64,000 nucleotides of DNA from Lapidilactobacillus dextrinicus DSM 20335 (GTDB lineage: Bacteria; Bacillota; Bacilli; Lactobacillales; Lactobacillaceae). Below are positions 1-8,481 of this stretch, one piece after another. The first letter of the stretch is position 1. Each line of letters begins with the position of its first letter. A model generated the notes under the pieces. It was not told the origin of the DNA. It was given only the letters and a program-made list of their open reading frames with translations, and made no database searches. The stretch lies in assembly GCF_001436095.1 (NCBI RefSeq), contig NZ_AYYK01000002.1, positions 35,506 to 99,505 of the forward strand, read 5' to 3'. The translations under genes and the position numbers were made by a program.

Positions 1-1148
1 AAATGACGCGTTAAGACCTCGCTTGCTAAGACAATTAACCAAGCACTGAAAATAAAACTAAATCGTGACGGATACCAAACGGGGAATTGGCCGCCATGCC
101 ATAAAAGATCTAACGGTTCTAAACAAAAGGAACAAACTAAGAAAGCTGTTAGCAAGAGGGCGCTAATCTTTTGACGGAATTTAATTGTTGGTACAAAGAA
201 AAAGATGAGCGCTAGAATCAAAATAATACTGCCCGTAAAAATATTAGCTTGACCTGAAGACATTTGATCAAAGGAATAACTGCCTAAAGTTAGCTTACCT
301 AATAGTTGTAAGGGATTATATTCCCAATGCCAACTTATTTTTACTGCATTATAAGTAGCTTTAGTCGAACGTAATTCAAGAAAGGTGGGTAACAAAATCG
401 CGGCATTAATAGCGCCGGCAAGAATTGAGCCAATGCCAAAACTCGTAACGGTTTTAAGCAGCGGTGTTTTTTTTGTTGCTTGGCTAGACAGCAAATAAAT
501 AAAATATAAGATGCTAAAGAGACACAGCATATAACCGATATAGAAGTTGGTAAGTAGGCCTAATGCTAGAACAATGAAGTAAGGCCACCATTTTTGTTGG
601 TTAAAAATTAATTCAATCGCGCCAAGTAATAATGGTAATAAGTAGACCCCATCTAGCCACATTACATTTAATTGATAAGCGGTATTATAACCACAAAGCG
701 CATAGGCAACAGCTAAACCTAATGCAAAAGTTTCGCCAACAGGTTTAGCGCGATGCCGTAAGTAACTGTACATGGTTAAACCGCAAAGGCCAATTTTGAT
801 AATGGTCATTAACCAAACCCCAAAAGGCAGCCATTTGCCAGGAGTTAGTAAAAGAATTAAATTAAAGGGACTTAATAAATAGTAACTCCAAGTGCCAATT
901 GTTGAAGACCCTAAGCTACTGCTAAAAGAATAAAGCAATTGATCAGGATGGCCTAAGAGAACCCGGCGATAATAACTATAAAAATCGATATATTGTTGAC
1001 CAAGATCCGTTGTTAAAATCGTATGATTTCCGATTGGAAAATTCTTTTGAACGATAAAATAGATTAAGACAGTTGCAGCTGGAATTAACCAGCTTAAAAA
1101 ATAAATCAAAGTTGTTTGTGTTAGATTGCGTTTCAAAAATTTGGGCAT
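1..1148 (-). CDS. YfhO family polytopic membrane protein (3' end outside window)
   Basis: On the complement an ATG at 1148 follows an AAAGGAG ribosome site and the frame stays open to base 1, so about 382 N-terminal residues are visible. The protein opens with a basic stretch and a membrane helix, followed by the motif LTTDLGQQYIDFYSYYR and then many further hydrophobic helices; PVWYPSRFSF lies near the visible end. This pattern is that of the YfhO family, large GT-C-like membrane proteins; characterised members help glycosylate lipoteichoic acid or other envelope polymers. Members are usually over 800 residues, so more than half is missing here. It diverges from the PBP2B gene. The family call is secure, the substrate is not known. 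Confidence 0.85.
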   Translation of the reverse strand, partial: MPKFLKRNLTQTTLIYFLSWLIPAATVLIYFIVQKNFPIGNHTILTTDLGQQYIDFYSYYRRVLLGHPDQLLYSFSSSLGSSTIGTWSYYLLSPFNLILLLTPGKWLPFGVWLMTIIKIGLCGLTMYSYLRHRAKPVGETFALGLAVAYALCGYNTAYQLNVMWLDGVYLLPLLLGAIELIFNQQKWWPYFIVLALGLLTNFYIGYMLCLFSILYFIYLLSSQATKKTPLLKTVTSFGIGSILAGAINAAILLPTFLELRSTKATYNAVKISWHWEYNPLQLLGKLTLGSYSFDQMSSGQANIFTGSIILILALIFFFVPTIKFRQKISALLLTAFLVCSFCLEPLDLLWHGGQFPVWYPSRFSFIFSAWLIVLASEVLTRH

Positions 1149-1197
1149 GGGTGACTCCTTTGAATTAATAAAATTTGTTGAAATATGCCAGCTATTT

Positions 1198-1226
1198 TTG
1201 TCAGGCAAGGTATTTTTTGTTAGAAT
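1198..1226 (+). promoter_or_regulatory. Promoter of the PBP2B gene
   Basis: TTGTCA (1198-1203), 17-base spacer, TAGAAT (1221-1226): near-consensus sigma-A promoter 33 bases before the start codon. Confidence 0.75.
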
Positions 1227-1258
1227 GAGCTAGTAATTAGAAAGGAGCTTGCGCGTCT

Positions 1259-3361
1259 ATGATCCGTCGACGTCAAAAAACAAAAACGCAGAAATCACCA
1301 TTAAGATTTCGCCTGAATTTATTATTCTTTATCGCCTTTCTATTATTGGCTATTCTAGTTGCTCAACTAGGTTACTTGCAAATTGTTTATGGTAACAAGT
1401 TTGAATCACAAATTGAGCAGACAGATAAAACAGTGGTAACAGGTAATGTTCCTCGAGGAATGGTTTATGATGCTCAAGGTCGTACATTAGTTGGAAATTC
1501 TTCTGAGAACGCCATTACTTATACTAAAAGTATCAATGTTAAAAGCAATGAAATGCTAGCGACTGCTGAAAAATTAACTAAATATTTAACTGTCCCTAGT
1601 ACAATTTTGCAGCAACAAGATATCGTTGATTATTTCTTAGCTGATAATAACTATTATAAAAAAGTTGTCGCAAAATTGCCAAAATCACAGAAGTATGACA
1701 GTGAAGGTAATGATTTATCAGCCAGCAAAGTTTATAAAAATGTCAGTCAATATGTTGCTAAACATCGCGACTTAACCCTGACAACTGAACAAAAAGAAGT
1801 TGCAACATTATATAAAAAAATGTCCGGTGCTTTTCAATTATCAACCGTTTATCTAAAAGATGATGGCGTGACTGAAGATGAAATTGCTCAAGTGGGTGAG
1901 CATTTATCAGAATTGCCAGGGGTTGGTGTCGGTACTAATTGGACTCGTAATTATCCAAGCGGTAGTATTTTGACCAGTATTTTAGGAACGGTCACAACTG
2001 AGAAGCAGGGATTACCTGCAGATTCACTGACTTCAATGCTAAAGACGGGTTATTCACGTAATGATCGCGTGGGTAACAGTTATTTGGAAAAAGAATACGA
2101 ATCTATTTTACGCGGTACGAAGTCACAAACCCAAGTGACCGTTAATAACGATAATCAAGTCCTAAGTGAAGTGACACAATACGCCGGTAGTAAGGGCGGC
2201 AATCTTAATCTTACCATTGATTCCAAATATCAAACCGCAGTTGAAAATGCACTTAAGAGTCAATTTGCTGCTGCTAAGGAAGCTGGTTATACCGGTTATT
2301 CCGATGGTGCTTATGCAATTGCAATGGATCCTAAAACTGGTGCCATTAAAGCAATGGCTGGTATTCGGAATGATCCGGAAACTAACAAGGTAACCGATGA
2401 TGCTTTGGGGAATATTAATCGAACTTTCGTTATGGGTTCGATTGTTAAACCAGCCACTGTTTTAGGTGCCTTCATGGATGGCGTAATTACACCAGATGAT
2501 AATACACTTCCTGATGATGCGATTTACTTACCAGCATCACCAATTAAGAAGTCTTGGTATCCTGCTGGCACTTTTAAAACAATGACAGCTCAGCGTGCCT
2601 TGGCGATTTCTTCAAACACGTATATGATGCATTTAGCAATGCTTGAGAGCAATGCTAAATATACACCAAACAAATATATTAAAATGAATGATAATATCTT
2701 TGAAAAATTACGTGATCAATATCAACGTTTTGGTCTAGGGTATAAAACTGGGATTGATTTGCCTGGCGAAATTGATGGCTATTTAGGTTCAACAACAAAT
2801 GAATATAACGCCATTAAATATGGTAGTGCCCTTGACGAAAGTTACGGTAACTACGATGCCTATACACTAATTCAAGTCGCTCAGTACGCTTCTACTGTTG
2901 CTAATGGCGGTTATCGGATGCAACCTTATATTGTGGATTCAATTCAAAAGACAACCAAGTCTGGCGAAAAGGGTGCGGTTATTTATCAACATACACCAGA
3001 GATCTTAAATCGGGTTGACTTCACTAATGCACAATTAAAAGTTGTCAAACAAGGTATGTATGATGCTGTAAATGGTAATGATCCATTTATGACGGCTAGT
3101 GCGTTAAGAGGTATGGCGCAAAAAGTTGCAGCTAAGACAGGTACTGCTCAATCATTCTATTATGATCAAAATAATCCTGATAATACGAATCCACCGGCAA
3201 CCATTACCCACTCATTTATCGGTTATGCACCAGCCAATGATCCTAAAGTTGTGGTCGCTGTTGTAATGCCTAACTTTACAAGTGATTCTAAGTCTACTTA
3301 TTCTTTAGCTTTAGCTAAAACAATGTTCCAAGATTATTTCAAGATGGAAGGCACGAATTAA
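1259..3361 (+). CDS. Penicillin-binding protein 2B (class B transpeptidase)
   Basis: A 700-residue class B PBP: short basic N-terminus, one membrane helix at about residues 19-40, a dimerisation domain, then the transpeptidase domain. The active-site motifs are S394-I-V-K, S451-S-N453 and K626-T-G. There is no C-terminal PASTA domain, which fits the lateral-growth PBP2b type (partner of RodA) better than the divisome PBP2x type. The enzyme crosslinks peptidoglycan outside the membrane. ATG 1259 is preceded by AAAGGAG at 1241. A strong promoter lies upstream, and the gene starts a rightward run. Assignment to PBP2b rather than a related paralogue is inference from architecture. Confidence 0.9.
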   Translation: MIRRRQKTKTQKSPLRFRLNLLFFIAFLLLAILVAQLGYLQIVYGNKFESQIEQTDKTVVTGNVPRGMVYDAQGRTLVGNSSENAITYTKSINVKSNEMLATAEKLTKYLTVPSTILQQQDIVDYFLADNNYYKKVVAKLPKSQKYDSEGNDLSASKVYKNVSQYVAKHRDLTLTTEQKEVATLYKKMSGAFQLSTVYLKDDGVTEDEIAQVGEHLSELPGVGVGTNWTRNYPSGSILTSILGTVTTEKQGLPADSLTSMLKTGYSRNDRVGNSYLEKEYESILRGTKSQTQVTVNNDNQVLSEVTQYAGSKGGNLNLTIDSKYQTAVENALKSQFAAAKEAGYTGYSDGAYAIAMDPKTGAIKAMAGIRNDPETNKVTDDALGNINRTFVMGSIVKPATVLGAFMDGVITPDDNTLPDDAIYLPASPIKKSWYPAGTFKTMTAQRALAISSNTYMMHLAMLESNAKYTPNKYIKMNDNIFEKLRDQYQRFGLGYKTGIDLPGEIDGYLGSTTNEYNAIKYGSALDESYGNYDAYTLIQVAQYASTVANGGYRMQPYIVDSIQKTTKSGEKGAVIYQHTPEILNRVDFTNAQLKVVKQGMYDAVNGNDPFMTASALRGMAQKVAAKTGTAQSFYYDQNNPDNTNPPATITHSFIGYAPANDPKVVVAVVMPNFTSDSKSTYSLALAKTMFQDYFKMEGTN

Positions 3362-3397
3362 GTCTAATAAATTGTTCTTTCTAAGCTTGGTTTCGTG

Positions 3398-3435
3398 AAA
3401 AATTTATAGCATTCTATAAATTTTTCTGCTATACT
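3398..3435 (+). promoter_or_regulatory. A/T-rich hairpin followed by extended -10 promoter of rpmG
   Basis: A perfect 12-bp stem (3398-3409 with 3414-3425, loop CATT) ends in TTTTT, so it may terminate the PBP2B transcript. It is directly followed by TGC-TATACT (3427-3435), an extended -10 element for rpmG; no good -35 is seen, since the hairpin occupies its place. Confidence 0.5.
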
Positions 3436-3483
3436 GGAAAAGTCGTGAATACCACGGAGTTCATTGAGAATGGAGGGTCACAT

Positions 3484-3633
3484 ATGCGTGTAAACATTAC
3501 CATGGAATGCACAGAATGTCATGAACGGACTTACTTATCAAATAAAAATAAGCGTAACAATCCTGATCGCTTAGAATTAAAAAAGTATTGCCCTCGTGAA
3601 CGTAAAGTTACGTTGCATCGTGAAACGAAATAA
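3484..3633 (+). CDS. rpmG: 50S ribosomal protein L33 (first copy)
   Basis: 49 residues, [12 protein letters not shown] at the start and TLHRETK at the end, as in bacterial L33. The start at 3484 is chosen because GGAGGG lies at 3472-3477; an upstream in-frame start would add 13 residues unlike the family. The first zinc-type pair is present (C9, C12) but the second is reduced to C36 with Glu at 39, so four-Cys zinc binding is not possible. A second, fully four-Cys L33 is encoded at 59180. Such paralogue pairs in Gram-positives often differ in zinc need. Confidence 0.93.
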   Translation: MRVNITMECTECHERTYLSNKNKRNNPDRLELKKYCPRERKVTLHRETK

Positions 3634-3664
3634 TTAGATAAATCGTGGGTCATTAAGGCTCTTT

Positions 3665-3706
3665 GAATGGCTGATTCACATTATGTGAACCAGTCATTCT
3701 TTCTTT
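3665..3706 (+). terminator. Rho-independent terminator after rpmG
   Basis: Imperfect long stem 3665-3681 with 3683-3699 (GAATGgCTG... paired with ...CAGtCATTC), followed by TTTCTTT. Confidence 0.65.
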
Positions 3707-3730
3707 ATTGACCGGAAAAAGGTTAATCAT

Positions 3731-4285
3731 ATGATGTCAAAAAAGGCAATTCGTCAAGAACAAATCACAAAATTAAAGCAAGTTGATGCTAAAACTAAGT
3801 TAGCTTGGGAGCAAGATCTGTATCAACAATTGTGGGAAGATCCTGCTTTTGAAGCAGCTGAGACAATTGGTCTTACTTATTCAAGCCCCTTTGAGATTAA
3901 TACTTTGCCTATTATTGAAAAGGCCCTTGAATTAGGTAAAGAGGTTTATTTGCCGCGAACAGAACCAGCTACTCATAAAATGAATTTTATTCGTTATGAT
4001 CAGCATGATCAGTTGGAGAAATCTGATTTCGGTGTTATGGAACCTGTTTATGCTGAAGATAAGATTGAGAATTACTTAGATTTAATCATTGTTCCAGGGC
4101 TACTTTTTACAACGTATCCTCACTGGCGCATTGGTTTTGGGGGCGGTTATTATGACCGTTTCTTATCCACTTATCCAGCAACGACAATTTCGTTGGCTTT
4201 TCCCTTTATGATTTGTGACGAATTGAATTGGGAGACTTTCATTTATGATCGTTTAATCGATCACGTTATTGTTGAGAAAGCATAG
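3731..4285 (+). CDS. 5-formyltetrahydrofolate cyclo-ligase
   Basis: 184 residues, the usual size of the YgfA/MTHFS family, which converts 5-formyl-THF to 5,10-methenyl-THF with ATP in the cytoplasm. The C-terminal signature is plain: GFGGGYYDRFL after LIIVPGLLF, the phosphate and folate binding region. Two adjacent ATG codons (3731, 3734) are possible starts; an AAAAGG site sits 5 bases before the first. It is followed at 9 bases by a rhomboid protease gene, an arrangement common in lactobacilli and bacilli. Confidence 0.93.
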   Translation: MMSKKAIRQEQITKLKQVDAKTKLAWEQDLYQQLWEDPAFEAAETIGLTYSSPFEINTLPIIEKALELGKEVYLPRTEPATHKMNFIRYDQHDQLEKSDFGVMEPVYAEDKIENYLDLIIVPGLLFTTYPHWRIGFGGGYYDRFLSTYPATTISLAFPFMICDELNWETFIYDRLIDHVIVEKA

Positions 4286-4293
4286 GTGAAATA

Positions 4294-4974
4294 TTGAATT
4301 CTAATTTTATCAGACGTTGGCGTCAGTCTAACTGGGTAACTATTCTGATTTTAGGTATTACCGTGCTGATTTTTTTAGGTGAGACACTAACCGGTGGTAG
4401 CCAGTCACCGCAAGTACTAGTTAATTGGGGCGCGAAATATGATCCCTTGGTACAAATTGGTCAATGGTGGCGGTTAATTACGCCAATATTTGTCCATATT
4501 GGCTTTATGCATATTTTTGTTAATGGCTTTACTTTGTACTATATTGGCGGCGCCGTTGAACAAATGATTGGTCACTGGCGCTTTGCTTTGATTTATTTGT
4601 TAAGCGGTTTAAGTGGCAATTTAATGAGTTTTGCCCTTGGTGGTGCTGCCGTTTCCGCCGGTGCTAGTACGGCTTTATTTGGCTTGTTTGGTGTTTATAT
4701 TGCATTAGGTGTGATCTTTGATGATAGTTATTATCTTCGTCAAACTGGACGCCAATTTTTAATGCTAGCTATTTTCAACTTAGTCTTTGATCTCATGGCT
4801 AGTGGTATTGATATTTGGGGCCATATTGGTGGTTTAATTGGCGGCTTTTTATTAATTAGCGCCTTTGCACTACCAGGTCAAAAATTTCGAAAAGGTGTTG
4901 CTTGGCAAGCTAGTGCCTCAATCGCCTTTTTGGCAATTTGTGCTTTCTTATATTGGTTAGGAATGGTACGCTAA
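4294..4974 (+). CDS. Rhomboid family intramembrane serine protease
   Basis: 226 residues with about six or seven membrane helices. The catalytic dyad is visible: Ser125 in GAST and His177 in GHIGGLIGG; the family motif HIGFMHIFVNGFTLYYIG lies around residue 65-80. Rhomboids cut substrates within the membrane; the B. subtilis relative is GluP/YqgP, and this shorter protein lacks the cytosolic and TPR extensions of GluP. The start is TTG 4294 with AGGTGA at 4283-4288; no ATG fits. It sits tightly between folate cyclo-ligase and YqgQ, with glucokinase next, as in B. subtilis yqgP-yqgQ-glcK. Confidence 0.93.
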   Translation: MNSNFIRRWRQSNWVTILILGITVLIFLGETLTGGSQSPQVLVNWGAKYDPLVQIGQWWRLITPIFVHIGFMHIFVNGFTLYYIGGAVEQMIGHWRFALIYLLSGLSGNLMSFALGGAAVSAGASTALFGLFGVYIALGVIFDDSYYLRQTGRQFLMLAIFNLVFDLMASGIDIWGHIGGLIGGFLLISAFALPGQKFRKGVAWQASASIAFLAICAFLYWLGMVR

Positions 4975-4976
4975 TA

Positions 4977-5219
4977 ATGTTAAATAATGAACCAAAATTC
5001 CGTCATTATTATGATGTTCAACAATTATTAAAACGTTTTGGTAGTTATGTTTATATGGGTAATCGATTGTGGGATATTGAGATGACTGGCGTTGAGCTTA
5101 AAAAAATTCACGATGCTGGTCTGATTGATGATTTAACTTATACCCATGCCAAACTAGTACTAAGACATGAGCACGAATTAGAACAAAAGCGCTCTCAAAA
5201 TTTGAAGGAGGAACAGTAA
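4977..5219 (+). CDS. YqgQ family (DUF910) small protein
   Basis: 80 residues, soluble, with the family pattern DVQQLLKRFGSYVYMGNRLWDIEMT and a charged C-terminal helix. Start ATG 4977 overlaps the end of the rhomboid gene closely, and TTAGGA about 12 bases upstream serves as a weak ribosome site. The family has a known helical fold but no established function. Its position between rhomboid and glucokinase genes is conserved in Firmicutes. Confidence 0.9.
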   Translation: MLNNEPKFRHYYDVQQLLKRFGSYVYMGNRLWDIEMTGVELKKIHDAGLIDDLTYTHAKLVLRHEHELEQKRSQNLKEEQ

Positions 5220-5224
5220 CGACA

Positions 5225-6196
5225 ATGGAAGACCAAAAAATCATCGGTGTCGATTTAGGTGGCACTTCGATTAAATTTGCAATTTTGACAATGGAAGGCG
5301 AGATCCAACAACGCTGGAGTCAACAAACTAATATTCTTGATGAGGGTAGCCACATCATTCCTGATATCATCGAATCAATTAACCACCACTTAGCTTTATA
5401 CGATATGAAACCAGAACAATTTGCTGGTATCGGTATGGGTACACCAGGTAGTGTTGATCGTCATAATGGGACAGTTATTGGCGCCTTTAACCTTAACTGG
5501 AAACAATTGGTTTATCCTAAGCGCGATATCGAAGCTGGGACTCATATTCCATTTTATATCGACAATGATGCCAACGTTGCTGCTTTAGGCGAACGCTGGG
5601 AAGGTGCTGGCGATAATCAAGATGATGTTACTTTTGTTACCTTAGGTACTGGTATCGGTGGCGGTATCATTGCTGATGGTCGTTTATTGCATGGTGTTTC
5701 TGGTTCTGCCGGTGAAATTGGTCATGTTACGATCGATCCTAATGGTTATCTATGTACTTGTGGCAAGCATGGCTGCCTAGAGACAGTCGCATCAGCAACT
5801 GGTGTTGTTCGCGTTGCTCGCGATATGGCTGAAGAATATGCTGGCGATGCCAAATTAAAAGTAATGCTTGATGATGGCGAAGAAATTTCTTCAAAAATTG
5901 TCTTTGACTTAGCTAAAGAAGGCGACCAATTAGCAACAGCTGTTGTTGATCGCGTTAGCAACTATTTAGGTTTAGCTTTGGCAAACATTGGTAATACTTT
6001 GAACCCAGCCTTTATCGTTATCGGTGGTGGTGTTAGTGCCGCTGGTGATTTCTTGTTAGATAAAACTCGGAAAACATTTGAAGCAAATGTCTTCCCTAAC
6101 GTACGCGAAAATACGAAGCTTCGTTTAGCAACATTGGGTAATGAAGCTGGCGTTATCGGTGCAGCATCATTGGTATTAGAAAATAACAAAGATTAA
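5225..6196 (+). CDS. glcK: ROK family glucokinase
   Basis: 323 residues. The N-terminal ATP-binding motif is GVDLGGTSIKFA (phosphate 1), the catalytic Asp lies in DNDANVAALGE, and the ROK zinc motif CTCGKHGCLE is intact. It phosphorylates free glucose to glucose-6-phosphate in the cytoplasm. AAGGAGGA at 5205-5212 supports ATG 5225. Follows yqgQ by 5 bases and precedes the rhodanese-like gene by 12, so one operon. Confidence 0.95.
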   Translation: MEDQKIIGVDLGGTSIKFAILTMEGEIQQRWSQQTNILDEGSHIIPDIIESINHHLALYDMKPEQFAGIGMGTPGSVDRHNGTVIGAFNLNWKQLVYPKRDIEAGTHIPFYIDNDANVAALGERWEGAGDNQDDVTFVTLGTGIGGGIIADGRLLHGVSGSAGEIGHVTIDPNGYLCTCGKHGCLETVASATGVVRVARDMAEEYAGDAKLKVMLDDGEEISSKIVFDLAKEGDQLATAVVDRVSNYLGLALANIGNTLNPAFIVIGGGVSAAGDFLLDKTRKTFEANVFPNVRENTKLRLATLGNEAGVIGAASLVLENNKD

Positions 6197-6208
6197 GGGT
6201 GTTAGTAG

Positions 6209-6640
6209 ATGGTTTTATTAGCAATTAAAGTTAACGGTTGGTTAATGATTAATCTTGTCCTGATCGCTATTTTGTTATGGATGGCTGGCAACTGGGCTTA
6301 TTACAAAATTCGTGGTCGCCAATTAGGTGGCGCAATTAATGCTCAAGAATTCGAACAGGATATGCGTAAGGCCCAATTAATTGACTTGCGTAATAAAAAA
6401 GATTACGATGCTGGTCATATTTTAGGCGCTCGCAATATGGAATCCGTTCAAGTTAAGTCATGGGAAAATGAATTACGTAAGGATTTACCTGTTTATTTAT
6501 ATGAAACTGGCGAAAATATTTCTATTCGTGTCGCTTTACGATTGAAAAAAGTCGGTTTCCAAAATATTAAATGGCTTAAGGGCGGCTATTCCACGTGGGA
6601 AGGCAAAGTCAAAAAGACAGCTAATAAATATAATGATTAA
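6209..6640 (+). CDS. Membrane-anchored rhodanese-like protein without catalytic Cys
   Basis: 143 residues: one N-terminal membrane helix (about 10-31), then a single rhodanese domain with LIDLRNKKDYDAGHI (58-71) and WLKGGYSTWEG at the end. In active rhodaneses the strand VYLY is followed by a Cys; here residues 99-103 read ETGEN, so sulfur transfer through a persulfide is not expected. The YqhL-like proteins of Firmicutes share the context after glcK. It may be a binding module rather than an enzyme. Confidence 0.88.
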   Translation: MVLLAIKVNGWLMINLVLIAILLWMAGNWAYYKIRGRQLGGAINAQEFEQDMRKAQLIDLRNKKDYDAGHILGARNMESVQVKSWENELRKDLPVYLYETGENISIRVALRLKKVGFQNIKWLKGGYSTWEGKVKKTANKYND

Positions 6641-6672
6641 CTCATAACGAATCAGCGAGTTATTTGATAAAA

Positions 6673-6714
6673 TAAAAAACGAATGATTGAGGATAACCTC
6701 ATCATTCGTTTTTT
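6673..6714. terminator. Bidirectional terminator
   Basis: A-run, stem ACGAATGATTGAGG with CCTCATCATTCGT (one bulge), then TTTTTT. It separates the rhodanese gene (rightward) from the DUF3042 gene (leftward). Confidence 0.8.
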
Positions 6715-6733
6715 AGTATAGTATGTGTTTAAA

Positions 6734-6913
6734 TTAGCCTTGGTGTGCTGCGTGACTTTTACGATTAGCACGACGGCGATTTTCTTCAACTTTGTTATCA
6801 AACTCTTCTTGTGGTTCAATAACGGTTTTCTTAAAAGCAAATAATGAACCTGCAACTGCGCCAAGTGTTGTTAAACTACCAATTAAAAAACCTTTTGCAA
6901 AATGTTTTGCCAT
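6734..6913 (-). CDS. DUF3042 family small protein
   Basis: 59 residues starting MAKHFAKGFLIGSLTTLG. One hydrophobic glycine-rich helix (about 8-30) is followed by a charged tail rich in Glu, Arg and Asn. The start at 6913 is preferred over one 24 bases upstream because AAGGAGGT lies at 6928-6920 on the complement. The family is found in lactobacilli and relatives, beside miaA or glnR, and has no known function. Confidence 0.85.
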   Translation of the reverse strand: MAKHFAKGFLIGSLTTLGAVAGSLFAFKKTVIEPQEEFDNKVEENRRRANRKSHAAHQG

Positions 6914-7065
6914 ATTGATGACCTCCTTTGTTGTCACTAATATTATCGCCTATTCGAACGGAATTAGCAATTAAGAACCAACTAGATTGATGAAAATCAG
7001 ACCTTAGTCTAAATTCACAAAAATTACAGTAGCTTTTTTATAGTATTGAAAAGATTGGAGCTCAA

Positions 7066-7995
7066 ATGAAACCAAAAGTACTCGCAATTGTCGGGCCAAC
7101 AGCCGTTGGTAAAACTGCTTTAAGCTTAGAAATTGCGCGAAAGTTCAACGGTGAAATTATTTCCGGTGACTCTATGCAAGTTTATCGACATCTAGATATT
7201 GGAACAGCTAAAGCGACTGCGGCTGAACAAGCGGTTGCGCCACATCATTTAATTGATATTTGTGATGTTGACCAAGTATATTCGGCTTTTACATTTAAAC
7301 AACTTGCCACTCAAAAAATTGCCGAAATTACTGCACGCCAACATTTGCCAATTATTGTTGGCGGTACTGGCTTTTATTTACGTAGCTTGCTGGAAAATCT
7401 TGACTTAGGTGGCGTTGAGACAGCTGATGAGCAGAATCGCTTGCGTCACGACTTAGAGCAACTGCTAGCTGAAATTGGTCCCGAAAAATTGTGGCAGCAG
7501 TTGCACCAACAAGATCCAGCTGCCGCTGCTAAAATTCCAGTGAGTAATACGCGCCGCGTCATTCGCGCACTAGAAGTGATTAAACGTACTGGCAGTTTGT
7601 TCTCAATTCAAACTCAGCATGAACAACCTTTTGACGCGCTTGTAATTGGTCTTAATACTGAACGGACTTTGCTCTATCAAAGAATTAATCAGCGCGTTGA
7701 ACAAATGCTGGCTGAAGGTTTAATTGATGAGGCTAAATGGCTGTTTGAGCAAGTGGAACAAACAGCACAAGCCGCAAAAGGAATTGGTTATCGAGAATTT
7801 TGGCCTTATTTTAATCAACAAGCAGATTTATCCACGACTAAAACACAGATTCAGTTGGACTCAAGACACTATGCGAAACGCCAATTAACTTATTTTCGTA
7901 ATCAATTGCCAGTTTCTGTTAACTGGTTTGACCTGTTTAACAATCAGAATGCTCGCCAAGAAGTTGAACAGTTAATAACGACTTGGTTAGGTTAA
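7066..7995 (+). CDS. miaA: tRNA dimethylallyltransferase
   Basis: 309 residues. P-loop GPTAVGKT at 10-17, the substrate motif SGDSMQVYRHLDIGTAKAT, and PHHLID and GGTGFYLRSLL are all family signatures. The enzyme adds a dimethylallyl group to A37 of tRNAs that read U-starting codons. ATG 7066 has GGAG at 7055-7058. Downstream is glnR, as in B. subtilis and most Firmicutes (miaA-hfq-...-glnR in bacilli; hfq is not present here). Confidence 0.96.
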   Translation: MKPKVLAIVGPTAVGKTALSLEIARKFNGEIISGDSMQVYRHLDIGTAKATAAEQAVAPHHLIDICDVDQVYSAFTFKQLATQKIAEITARQHLPIIVGGTGFYLRSLLENLDLGGVETADEQNRLRHDLEQLLAEIGPEKLWQQLHQQDPAAAAKIPVSNTRRVIRALEVIKRTGSLFSIQTQHEQPFDALVIGLNTERTLLYQRINQRVEQMLAEGLIDEAKWLFEQVEQTAQAAKGIGYREFWPYFNQQADLSTTKTQIQLDSRHYAKRQLTYFRNQLPVSVNWFDLFNNQNARQEVEQLITTWLG

Positions 7996-8026
7996 GATGG
8001 GGATTAAGCAAAAATAATTTAACTGA

Positions 8027-8043
8027 TGTTAGGAAAGCTGACA
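8027..8043 (+). promoter_or_regulatory. GlnR operator box
   Basis: TGTTA-N7-TGACA at 8027-8043 matches the GlnR/TnrA consensus TGTNA-N7-TNACA at every fixed position. It lies just upstream of the glnR -35, within a longer dyad (TGATGT ... ACATCA). It implies autoregulation of glnR-glnA by nitrogen status. Confidence 0.85.
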
Positions 8044-8050
8044 TCATTAG

Positions 8051-8079
8051 TTGCATCTTCTTTTTGAAGTTGGTATGAT
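8051..8079 (+). promoter_or_regulatory. glnRA promoter
   Basis: TTGCAT (8051-8056), 17 bases, TATGAT (8074-8079), 8 bases after the GlnR box. Confidence 0.75.
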
Positions 8080-8103
8080 AAATAACGTTAGGAGAGAAGG
8101 GCT

Positions 8104-8469
8104 TTGGTACAAGAAAAATTACGTTCGGATTTAGCAATTTTGCCAATTGGTACAGCTATTAAGCTGACCGGGCTAACAGCACGACAAATTCGTTACTATG
8201 AAGCAAATGACTTGATTAAAGTTGCTCGTAGTCAAAGTAAACAGCGCTTATTCTCGCTTGATGATTTGCAACAATTAATGGAAATTAAAGCGTTGATGAA
8301 CACCGAACATAATTTAGAACAAGTGCGGCAGTTACTTGCGCGTTCTAAAGGGACGGTCGTGCATTCTGATAGCCAATTACGGCATACATTGCAAGACGAA
8401 ATTTTATTGGCCAGTCCTTTCAATCGTAATTCAGCCAACTATCCGTCAACATTTAAAGGTCAAAACTAA
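8104..8469 (+). CDS. glnR: Transcriptional regulator GlnR (MerR family)
   Basis: 121 residues. An N-terminal MerR winged helix-turn-helix (LTGLTARQIRYYEANDLI) is followed by a short C-terminal tail, the GlnR layout. GlnR represses glnRA and other nitrogen genes when glutamine is high, helped by feedback-inhibited GlnA. The start is TTG 8104, with AGGAGAG at 8090-8096; no ATG fits. It is 12 bases ahead of glnA and carries a GlnR box in its own promoter. Confidence 0.95.
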   Translation: MVQEKLRSDLAILPIGTAIKLTGLTARQIRYYEANDLIKVARSQSKQRLFSLDDLQQLMEIKALMNTEHNLEQVRQLLARSKGTVVHSDSQLRHTLQDEILLASPFNRNSANYPSTFKGQN

Positions 8470-8481
8470 AAGGAGTAAGTT

